A stretch of 17,458 bases of DNA from Bacteroidia bacterium (lineage in GTDB: Bacteria > Bacteroidota > Bacteroidia > Bacteroidales > VadinHA17), in NCBI GenBank assembly GCA_026391515.1, contig JAPLEC010000423.1:1-17458 (forward strand), in the 5' to 3' direction. Each line of letters opens with the position of its first letter. Position 1 is the first letter of the stretch. The notes under the pieces were generated by a model. The model had not been told where the DNA came from, made no database searches, and saw only the letters and a program-made list of their open reading frames with translations. Positions 1 to 6,296 of this stretch are shown piece by piece. The translations under genes were made by a program, and so were the position numbers.

Positions 1-1416
1 TGGTGGGGACACAGAATTCCTGCATGGTATTTCAATAATAATGAATTCGTTGTTGCGGAAAATATAAGTGAAGCACTTTCCCTGGCCAGAAAAAAGAGCG
101 ACAATCAATTATTAAAAGAATCTGATCTCAGGCAGGATGAAGATGTACTTGACACCTGGTTCTCATCGTGGCTGTGGCCTATAACTTCATTTGATGGTAT
201 CAATAAACCGGATAACCCTGATCTGAAATATTATTATCCGACAAACGATCTTATAACGGCGCCTGAAATTCTTTTCTTCTGGGTTGCAAGAATGATAATT
301 GCAGGATATGAATACCGGAATCAGAAACCATTTAATAACGTTTATCTTACGGGGCTTGTCCGTGATCAGCAGAGAAGAAAAATGTCGAAATCGCTGGGCA
401 ATTCGCCTGAACCGCTGGAGCTGATTGAAAAGTATGGAGCTGACGGGGTAAGAGTTGGTATGCTGTTATGTTCACCTGCCGGTAATGATCTACTGTATGA
501 TGATACGCTTCCTGAGCAAGGACGAAATTTTGCAAACAAAATCTGGAATGCATTCAGGCTTGTAAAAGGCTGGAAAGCTGATGAAAATCTCACCCAGCCT
601 GAATCATCAAAAGCTGCTGTAAAATGGATGACTGAAGTCCTGAAAAAAGTAACAGCTGAAATTGATTCAAACTTCAGAAAATTCAGAATTTCTGAAGCAC
701 TGATGAATGTATATAAACTATTCTGGGATGAATTTTCAAGCTGGTATCTTGAAATTATTAAACCTGAATATCAAAAGCCAATTGACAAAAAAACACTGGA
801 GGAAACAATATCATTCTTTGATAACCTTCTCAGATTAATACATCCTTTTATGCCGTTTATTTCGGAGGAAATCTGGCAGATGCTTGATGAAAGAAAAGAT
901 GGAGAAAGCCTGATGATCAGCAAGATGCCTGAATCAAAAAAATCGAGTAAAGATCTGTTGGCCAGGTTTGAAATTGCTAAGGAGACAATAAGTACAATAA
1001 GGACTATCAGAAAGGAAAAGGAGCTCTCAACCAAGGGAAAGCTAATACTTTGCATCCGGTCTGATGAGAACAGTTTTGATAAAAAATTTCTCCCCGTCAT
1101 TATAAAGCTTGGCAATCTGTCGGAAGTAAAATTTGTAGCTAAAAAACAAAAGGGAGCGGCATCATTCATGATAAAGACTACAGAGTTTTTTATTCCCTTA
1201 GGAGATAAGCTTGATGTTAAAGGTGAGGTTAAAAAAATCAGGGAAGAACTGGACTATTATAAGGGTTTCCTGACGTCTGTAATGAAAAAGCTTGATAATG
1301 AGCGCTTTGTAAAAAATGCGCCTGAAAATGTGCTTGAACTGGAACGGAAGAAGAAGAGCGATGCGGAAGCAAAAATTAAGGCGTTGGAAGAAGCTATAAA
1401 AGCGCTACGGAATTAA
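1..1416 (+). CDS. valS: Valyl-tRNA synthetase, C-terminal part (5' end outside window)
   Basis: Class I aminoacyl-tRNA synthetase that charges tRNA-Val with valine in the cytoplasm. The frame is open from base 1, so only the last 471 codons are present, about half of a typical ValRS of roughly 870 residues; the N-terminal HIGH half and most of the editing domain lie outside. Visible in order: the catalytic-core segment WWGHRIPAWY at the very start, DTWFSSWLWP (about residues 51-60 of the fragment), FFWVARM, the KMSKS loop at bases 379-393, the helical anticodon-binding domain with an HPFMPFISEEIW segment, and a lysine/glutamate-rich coiled coil (about bases 1216-1411) typical of the ValRS C-terminal tRNA-binding arm. 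One oddity is Arg instead of the usual Gly just before RKMSKS. The stop overlaps the end of the convergent gene by 12 bases. Identification is very secure. Confidence 0.98.
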   Translation, partial: WWGHRIPAWYFNNNEFVVAENISEALSLARKKSDNQLLKESDLRQDEDVLDTWFSSWLWPITSFDGINKPDNPDLKYYYPTNDLITAPEILFFWVARMIIAGYEYRNQKPFNNVYLTGLVRDQQRRKMSKSLGNSPEPLELIEKYGADGVRVGMLLCSPAGNDLLYDDTLPEQGRNFANKIWNAFRLVKGWKADENLTQPESSKAAVKWMTEVLKKVTAEIDSNFRKFRISEALMNVYKLFWDEFSSWYLEIIKPEYQKPIDKKTLEETISFFDNLLRLIHPFMPFISEEIWQMLDERKDGESLMISKMPESKKSSKDLLARFEIAKETISTIRTIRKEKELSTKGKLILCIRSDENSFDKKFLPVIIKLGNLSEVKFVAKKQKGAASFMIKTTEFFIPLGDKLDVKGEVKKIREELDYYKGFLTSVMKKLDNERFVKNAPENVLELERKKKSDAEAKIKALEEAIKALRN

Positions 1417-2709
1417 AGTTCTTGCAAAATAATTCTGGCCGACCTGCACCAATTCCCATTCTTCATTAAGGGTAAGATGCCATCCTTCTCCTTCGTATTT
1501 GTTCTTATCTGCTTTAAATCCTTTCGCAGTAATTCGGATATACTTCAGATTATTTGATACCAGGCAACCCCCTTTCTCGACAGATAATTTTCCCCAGTTA
1601 TCCGAAACACGCATCTTGCTGTAGATTGTCCCGAGTGTATCCATGGAATGAATATCTTCAGGTTCAAAATCAAAATATGGACTTTCAAGTTCGAGGAAGA
1701 CGACAGGTTTTTCTATGAAAATGCTGATTTGCCTGTGAATTCTCTCCTGAATATCGGCATCCCGTTTTGCTTCTTCATTCTGGATATTCTCAAAATCATA
1801 ATTCAAAGCAATGCTTCCTGCAACATCACGGCATACTTCCGGCAGCTGAATATCATAAAGATCTTTTACCAGCCTGGCAAGATCAACATTTTCAGACCGT
1901 ATTGTTTTAAAATCAAATCCTTTCTGGTTCAACAGGTTTGCATAGAGAGCTCCATCTATAAATCCATAGAATCTGGCATAAGACTGAAACGAATAAATCC
2001 GGTTGAGATCTTCCAGAAGTCTGGTTTTGTTTTCTTCCGGTGAACTTGTGGAAAGGAGAATTTGTGTAAAAGTGGCAAGTCCTTCATAATTTTCAAATTT
2101 AATCTCATCAGAAGCATATTTTTGATAAAACTCACGGTTGGATCCTTTAAAAATAAGTGCATCCCTTACGGCAAGCTTTTGTTCTTCTCCTTCTGAATTA
2201 ATGGCTTTACGCAATGCTTTCCATTCAAGTTTGATCCAGAGTCTTGCATTCTTCTCATCCATATTCGAAGTGTTATAACCCGATGAGGTAAAACCAATAG
2301 TTTCCTGGAAACAATGAAAAAGTCCGTGGATTGCACGACTAATTATTCTGTATTCATCCTCTTCATTCGGCAAAGGGGTCAATGCAAACTGAGTACCTCC
2401 AAATTTAATCGAAATATTACTGATTATCAGATCTTTAGGATAGGTGCCTGTATAGATACCCTCTTTCTCTTTTAAGATTCCCTGACTATCCTGATGGTCA
2501 GCAAAAATTTTTCTGGTATTGCGGTCAATTAGAATAACGGGGCCATAGAGGTTTTTTCCCCATAATTTTCCATTATCCCTGTTGCAGGCTGCCTCAATTT
2601 TTTTAAAATACTGCTTTGCTTTTTCAGGTGTAAGATAAGTGTCCTGTTGTTGCTGATTGCAGCTGAAAAGAAAAAGAAGGAAAGGAAGAATTATCCATTT
2701 TTTCATCAT
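1405..2709 (-). CDS. Predicted lipoprotein with degenerate zinc-peptidase-like motif, function unknown
   Basis: A 434-residue protein beginning MMKKW. It has a lipoprotein signal peptide: hydrophobic residues 6-15, then LFSC with Cys17 as the predicted lipidated residue, followed by a Gln-rich linker. Residues 128-132 read HGLFH, followed about 75 residues later by NYEGLA (Glu209). The spacing resembles gluzincin metallopeptidases (HExxH plus a downstream Glu), but the catalytic Glu of HExxH is Gly here, so peptidase activity is doubtful. The C-terminal third has no motif I recognise. The start at 2709 is preferred over the upstream in-frame ATG at 2760. The signal peptide begins there, and a promoter-like motif at 2727-2734 lies between the two starts. 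It is divergent from the glutamine synthetase gene and convergent with valS, so it is probably monocistronic. I know no specific function. Confidence 0.85.
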   Translation of the reverse strand: MMKKWIILPFLLFLFSCNQQQQDTYLTPEKAKQYFKKIEAACNRDNGKLWGKNLYGPVILIDRNTRKIFADHQDSQGILKEKEGIYTGTYPKDLIISNISIKFGGTQFALTPLPNEEDEYRIISRAIHGLFHCFQETIGFTSSGYNTSNMDEKNARLWIKLEWKALRKAINSEGEEQKLAVRDALIFKGSNREFYQKYASDEIKFENYEGLATFTQILLSTSSPEENKTRLLEDLNRIYSFQSYARFYGFIDGALYANLLNQKGFDFKTIRSENVDLARLVKDLYDIQLPEVCRDVAGSIALNYDFENIQNEEAKRDADIQERIHRQISIFIEKPVVFLELESPYFDFEPEDIHSMDTLGTIYSKMRVSDNWGKLSVEKGGCLVSNNLKYIRITAKGFKADKNKYEGEGWHLTLNEEWELVQVGQNYFARTLIP

Positions 2710-2726
2710 TGGCTCTTTTACTGTGC

Positions 2727-2734
2727 CAAATGTA
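2727..2734 (-). promoter_or_regulatory. Bacteroidota -7 promoter motif for the lipoprotein gene
   Basis: Reads TACATTTG on the minus strand, an exact match to the TAnnTTTG motif of Bacteroidota primary-sigma promoters. It lies 17 bases upstream of the ATG at 2709, implying a very short leader and arguing against the longer start at 2760. No convincing -33 TTG stands at the usual spacing; the nearest is 23 bases away. Confidence 0.45.
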
Positions 2735-2816
2735 ATGAAAAAAATAATTAGGTCATTCAATCAGTGCGGATCGAACAGTTTATGACTTTTAGCATTCCCT
2801 GTTCCGTTTAAATACT

Positions 2817-2824
2817 TACTTTTG
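2817..2824 (+). promoter_or_regulatory. Bacteroidota -7 promoter motif for the glutamine synthetase gene
   Basis: Reads TACTTTTG, an exact TAnnTTTG match. It includes the TTG at 2822 that could otherwise be taken as a start codon of the gene. Transcription would begin near 2830, leaving about 20 or 40 bases before the ATG candidates at 2849 and 2870. I see no clear -33 element. Confidence 0.45.
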
Positions 2825-2869
2825 CTGACCGGATACAATTATCATTCTATGAGAAACAATGATATACTT

Positions 2870-4354
2870 ATGAACCCGAATGAGCTGGTTCAGTTCCTTC
2901 AAAAACCTTCACAGGATTTCACACGCGATGATATTATAAAATTCATCGAAGCCAGGGGTATTTCGATGATCAATTTCAGATATGTTGCTGAAGACGGAAA
3001 GCTGAAATCGCTCAATTTTGTGCCGTACAGCAGAGAGCATCTTGTATCGATACTTACTGCTGGTGAGAGAGTTGACGGATCAAGTCTTTTCTCATTTGTC
3101 GGATCAGGTTCAAGCGATCTTTATGTTATTCCCCGGTATCGTACGGCTTTTGTAAATCCTTTTACAAATACACCTACACTGGAAATATTATGTTCATTTT
3201 ATAATAACGACGGGAATCCGCTTGAAAGCGCACCGGAATACATTCTCAGAAAAGCATATACAAGATTCACAAAAAAAACGGGATTTAAATTAAGAACATT
3301 CGGCGAGCTGGAATACTATATTAAATCGTTGCATGATAAACTGTACCCATTGGCTGACCAGAAAGGATATCATCAGTCAAAACCCTTTGCCAAATTTGAA
3401 GATTTGAGAATTGAAGCTCTTGAATTATGCGCAAGGGCCGGATGCAGAATAAAATATGGTCATTCCGAAGTAGGCAGTTTTACTAAGGATGATTATGATT
3501 ATGAGCAGCATGAGATTGAATTCCTGCCTGTTGAACCGGATGAAGCTGTAGATCAACTACTTATTTCAAAATGGATATTAAGAATACTGGGGTATAGATA
3601 TGGAGTTGAGGTAAGCTTTGCTCCAAAGATCACAGTCGGTAATGCAGGTTCAGGCATGCATATACATATGATGCTTGAGAAGGACGGGAAGAACATTATG
3701 ATTGAAGAGAGCAAGCTAAGCCAGACTGCAAGAAAGATGATGGCAGGAATACTCGATCTCTCAAAAGCTCTTACGGCATTTGGCAATACAATCCCTACTT
3801 CCTATCTGCGTCTTGTACCGCACCAGGAGGCTCCTACCAGTATCTGCTGGGGCGACCGGAACCGGTCTGTTCTTATCAGGGTTCCGCTTGGGTGGAATGG
3901 CGCAATGAACATGATTAAAGATGCAAATCTTGCGGATACATCTGATTTTCAGGATATGCCGACAAAACAGACAGTTGAATTAAGATCTCCGGACGGATCT
4001 GCCGACATATACAAATTATTTGCAGCTCTTGTTGTTGCAATTGAGCATGGTCTGGAAATGACAGATGCTCTGAAGAAAGCTGAAGATCTGTATGTCGATT
4101 ATAATATTTTCAGCACTGAAAGTAAAACCAGGAGAAAAAAACTTGAGTCTCTGCCTGCTTCCTGCTGGGAATCTGCAGAAGCACTTCTTTTTAAGCGGGA
4201 GTTTTTTGAAAAGGATGGGATATTCCCGGCAGGTGTGATAGATAATGTAGCTGCCAGGCTAAAAGCTTTTGATGACAAAAACCTGAGTGAAAAGCTCTAT
4301 AATAAGAACGAAGAAATAAGCAACCTGGTCAGGCAGTTTCTTCATTGCAGCTGA
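2870..4354 (+). CDS. glnA: Glutamine synthetase, type I-like
   Basis: ATP-dependent ligation of ammonia to glutamate, the main entry of ammonium into organic nitrogen; cytoplasmic. The protein is 494 residues from ATG 2870, a usual GSI-like length. Visible motifs in order: a beta-grasp N-terminal part with GERVDGSSLF; GELEYY (metal-binding acidic residues); YGHSEVG and YEQHEIEF (further metal-ligand Glu residues); SGMHIHM (ATP/metal His); LVPHQEAPT (catalytic flap Glu); DRNRSVLIRVP (substrate and ATP arginines); and VELRSPDGSADIY. The adenylylation-site context of enterobacterial GlnA (NLYDLPPEE-like) is absent, the nearest segment being LYVDYN, so control by adenylylation is unlikely. The start is uncertain: an in-frame ATG at 2849 would add seven residues, and TTG at 2822 is inside the promoter motif. 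I prefer MNPNELVQF because, from memory, related proteins begin similarly. Confidence 0.93.
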   Translation: MNPNELVQFLQKPSQDFTRDDIIKFIEARGISMINFRYVAEDGKLKSLNFVPYSREHLVSILTAGERVDGSSLFSFVGSGSSDLYVIPRYRTAFVNPFTNTPTLEILCSFYNNDGNPLESAPEYILRKAYTRFTKKTGFKLRTFGELEYYIKSLHDKLYPLADQKGYHQSKPFAKFEDLRIEALELCARAGCRIKYGHSEVGSFTKDDYDYEQHEIEFLPVEPDEAVDQLLISKWILRILGYRYGVEVSFAPKITVGNAGSGMHIHMMLEKDGKNIMIEESKLSQTARKMMAGILDLSKALTAFGNTIPTSYLRLVPHQEAPTSICWGDRNRSVLIRVPLGWNGAMNMIKDANLADTSDFQDMPTKQTVELRSPDGSADIYKLFAALVVAIEHGLEMTDALKKAEDLYVDYNIFSTESKTRRKKLESLPASCWESAEALLFKREFFEKDGIFPAGVIDNVAARLKAFDDKNLSEKLYNKNEEISNLVRQFLHCS

Positions 4355-4361
4355 CAGTCAG
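4351..4361. repeat. Short near-palindrome at the end of the glutamine synthetase gene
   Basis: CTGACAGTCAG has 5-bp arms around one central base and overlaps the stop codon of the glutamine synthetase gene. The loop is too short for a hairpin, and the rest of the 38-base convergent gap to nadC has no GC-rich stem or T-run. I see no recognisable intrinsic terminator for either gene here. Confidence 0.3.
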
Positions 4362-4392
4362 GATCTTCATTATACCTTATTACTTGTTTAGC

Positions 4393-5235
4393 CTAAATGG
4401 CTTCCAGGCTCATATCGAGGCTCCGGATATGATGTGTGAGAGCACCAACCGAAACAAAATCGACCCCGCATTCTGCATAAGCTCTGACTGTATCGAGTGT
4501 TATTCCCCCTGAAGATTCAGTTTCGTATCTTCCTGAAATCAGCTGTACAGCCGTTACAGTATCTTCAATGCTGAAGTTATCGAGCATGATCCGGTTTATA
4601 CCACCTACTGACAAAATTTTGTTGATATCATCAAGGTTTCTGGCTTCGATTTCAATTTTAAGCTTTCGATTGTTTTTCTGTAAATAGTCCCTTGTTTTTT
4701 CTATTGCTTTTTCAATACCTCCGGCATAAATGATATGGTTGTCCTTGAGCATTATCATGTCGAACAAGCCCATCCGATGGTTCAGTCCTCCGCCGATTCT
4801 TACAGCTTCTTTTTCCAGGAACCTTAATCCCGGAGTCGTTTTGCGGGTATCGAGAATTTTGGCTTTAAGCCCTTTGATCCGGGTGACATACTGATTTGTG
4901 CTTGTTGCTATTCCACTCATTCTCTGCAGGATATTAAGCACCAGTCTTTCGGATTTCAGGATAGATTGTTGTCTCCCGCTGATGTTAAATGGAATATCTC
5001 CGGGATTTATCTTACTGCCATCCTCAATATAGATTTCGCAGGTAAGATCCTTGTCGATAGCTGAAAATGCCTCTCTGGCGACTTTGACACCAGCAAGAAT
5101 TCCTTCTTCTTTAATTAGCAGATTTGCTTTTCCTGTAGCTTCCCATGGGATACATGCAAGAGAAGAGTGGTCACCATCTCCCAGATCTTCTCCCACACTT
5201 CTTAAGATAAATTCCCTGAGAACTCTATTTTCCAT
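4393..5235 (-). CDS. nadC: Nicotinate-nucleotide pyrophosphorylase (carboxylating), quinolinate phosphoribosyltransferase
   Basis: Converts quinolinate and PRPP to nicotinate mononucleotide, CO2 and pyrophosphate, the last step of de novo NAD precursor synthesis; cytoplasmic. At 280 residues it is of normal family length and looks intact. Motifs: SERLVLNILQRMSG (95-108), DTRKTTPGLR (129-138), the quinolinate/PRPP-binding stretch GGGLNHRMGLFDMIMLKDNH (148-167), EIEAR (195-199), MLDN (217-220) and SSGGI (241-245) in the TIM-barrel phosphate-binding region, ending with VGALTHH..DMSL. Its ATG lies inside the last codons of the upstream DUF4783 gene (11-base overlap), so translational coupling and a shared promoter at 5669-5676 are likely. 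No nadA or nadB is present in the window. Confidence 0.97.
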   Translation of the reverse strand: MENRVLREFILRSVGEDLGDGDHSSLACIPWEATGKANLLIKEEGILAGVKVAREAFSAIDKDLTCEIYIEDGSKINPGDIPFNISGRQQSILKSERLVLNILQRMSGIATSTNQYVTRIKGLKAKILDTRKTTPGLRFLEKEAVRIGGGLNHRMGLFDMIMLKDNHIIYAGGIEKAIEKTRDYLQKNNRKLKIEIEARNLDDINKILSVGGINRIMLDNFSIEDTVTAVQLISGRYETESSGGITLDTVRAYAECGVDFVSVGALTHHIRSLDMSLEAI

Positions 5236-5629
5236 TTTCGATTTCTATGCGAATCTGTTGAATTAGTAATTCCTGCCCGACTTTTTTCAAAAGGAAATAG
5301 ACTCTGAAATCACCCCTTTCGGTTTTTAAATTTCCAATGGCATATTGAAGGTCATTCTTTGCCCCCTGGAATCGTATAATAAAATCTTTTGTCGGATATG
5401 AATTAAAAAAATCTTTTAAAATAGCTTCAGCAACATTCTTTTTATAGAAATCTTCTTTATCAATCAGAAGAAGCTCAACTGTAGAATTCATGTACTTCGA
5501 CAGTTCAGCAGCATTGCCGGCTTTAAAGGCGATAGCAATTCCTCCGGGGATCTTTGTCTGCTCCTGTGCTGAAAGATGAAAACTGATTAGAAGAAAAACT
5601 GTTACCGGGAAAATTTTAAAGAATTTCAT
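5225..5629 (-). CDS. DUF4783 family exported protein
   Basis: A 134-residue protein starting MKFFKIFPV. It has a signal peptide, a hydrophobic stretch at about residues 6-18 and probable signal peptidase I cleavage after LSA (about residue 21). It therefore acts in the periplasm or envelope. The remaining roughly 110 residues match my recollection of DUF4783, a small Bacteroidota family with an NTF2/SnoaL-like fold and no established function; the F..KVGQELLIQQIRIE end fits. It is first in a two-gene unit with nadC, overlapping it by 11 bases. A functional link to NAD synthesis is not indicated by the sequence; the pairing may only reflect co-transcription. Confidence 0.88.
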   Translation of the reverse strand: MKFFKIFPVTVFLLISFHLSAQEQTKIPGGIAIAFKAGNAAELSKYMNSTVELLLIDKEDFYKKNVAEAILKDFFNSYPTKDFIIRFQGAKNDLQYAIGNLKTERGDFRVYFLLKKVGQELLIQQIRIEIENGK

Positions 5630-5668
5630 TTAATTCAACTTTTACCGACTCTCAAAGTCATTACCTCA

Positions 5669-5676
5669 CAAATTTA
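5669..5676 (-). promoter_or_regulatory. Bacteroidota -7 promoter motif for DUF4783-nadC
   Basis: Reads TAAATTTG on the minus strand, an exact TAnnTTTG match, 39 bases upstream of the DUF4783 ATG at 5629. The -33 region is weak: a TTTT run at 5693-5696 is the nearest candidate. No other start precedes nadC, so this would drive both genes. Confidence 0.5.
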
Positions 5677-5725
5677 ACTAATTTCATAATAGAAAACGGT
5701 TCTTTCTTTTCTATATAATTATAAT

Positions 5726-5771
5726 TGCACGGGCACGTTATTAATTATATTTTTGTAAATAAGCCCGTGCA
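5726..5771. repeat. 9-bp perfect inverted repeat bracketing the rlmH promoter
   Basis: TGCACGGGC at 5726-5734 is matched by GCCCGTGCA at 5763-5771, with 28 bases between. The arms are GC-rich in an otherwise very AT-rich divergent intergenic region. The left arm overlaps the candidate -33 (TTG at 5725-5727) and the right arm falls near the predicted transcription start, which would suit an operator or a cruciform. A further TGCAC at 5782-5786 can pair instead with GTGCA at 5767-5771. Both neighbouring genes point away from it, so it is not a terminator for either. Confidence 0.55.
5748..5755 (+). promoter_or_regulatory. Bacteroidota -7 promoter motif for rlmH
   Basis: TATTTTTG is an exact TAnnTTTG match and has an ATTG at 5724-5727, 20 bases upstream, close to the usual -33 to -7 spacing. 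It is the best-formed promoter in the window. It lies 50 bases before the rlmH ATG and inside the inverted repeat at 5726-5771. It may also drive the histidine kinase gene downstream. Confidence 0.55.
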
Positions 5772-5805
5772 GATATTTTTATGCACAAAAGTCGAGCCAA
5801 TATTT

Positions 5806-6279
5806 ATGAAGATAGCTTTAATGCAGACAGGTAAAACGACTGAAAAACATGTATCTGAAGGTGTTGAAATTTATTCAGCACGTATCAGAAAATATTGCAG
5901 CTTTGAGATTATTACTCTTCCTGATCTGAAAAACAGCCGTAATATTCCGGTTCAGGAACAAAAGACTAAAGAAGGTAGAAGAATCTTACAGTCAATCGGG
6001 AAAGATGATTTTGTCGTTCTTCTCGATGAGAAAGGAAAGGAATTAAGAACTGTGGAATTTGCCGGGTGGATTGAAAAGAGATCAATGGTACCGGGGAAGC
6101 GAGTGGTGTTTGTAATAGGAGGACCATGGGGCTTTTCTGAAGAAGTCAAAGAAGTTGCCGATTACAAACTTTCGCTTTCAAAAATGACTTTCCCTCATCA
6201 GTTGGTACGGTTATTGTTTCTTGAACAGATTTACAGGGCATTTTCAATTTTAAAAGGTGAACCTTATCATCATGAATAA
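5806..6279 (+). CDS. rlmH: 23S rRNA (pseudouridine-1915-N3) methyltransferase
   Basis: SPOUT-class methyltransferase that uses S-adenosylmethionine to methylate N3 of pseudouridine 1915 in helix 69 of 23S rRNA, acting on assembled ribosomes. From ATG 5806 the protein has 157 residues, the usual RlmH size. The trefoil-knot SAM site is visible as FVIGGPWGF (102-110), followed by LSLSKMTFPHQLVRLLFLEQ (about 122-141) and the conserved C-terminal YHHE (154-157). A TTG-initiated extension from 5725 is rejected because it would run through the promoter motif and add 27 unrelated residues. Only 17 bases separate the stop from the next gene, so co-transcription with the kinase is plausible. Confidence 0.97.
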   Translation: MKIALMQTGKTTEKHVSEGVEIYSARIRKYCSFEIITLPDLKNSRNIPVQEQKTKEGRRILQSIGKDDFVVLLDEKGKELRTVEFAGWIEKRSMVPGKRVVFVIGGPWGFSEEVKEVADYKLSLSKMTFPHQLVRLLFLEQIYRAFSILKGEPYHHE

Positions 6280-6296
6280 GTCATAATTTGCAGGTT

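Noticed and set aside
1648..2043. Plus-strand frame of 131 codons inside the lipoprotein gene
   Set aside because: It lies fully inside a better-supported minus-strand gene, has no recognisable domain, and no promoter or ribosome-binding site is evident.
4355..4392. Possible bidirectional terminator between the glutamine synthetase gene and nadC
   Set aside because: The only symmetry, CTGACAGTCAG at 4351-4361, has a one-base centre and no flanking T-run, so it cannot form an ordinary terminator hairpin.
5725..5805. TTG-initiated N-terminal extension of RlmH
   Set aside because: It runs through an exact -33/-7 promoter and adds 27 residues not seen in the family; the ATG at 5806 gives the standard 157-residue protein.
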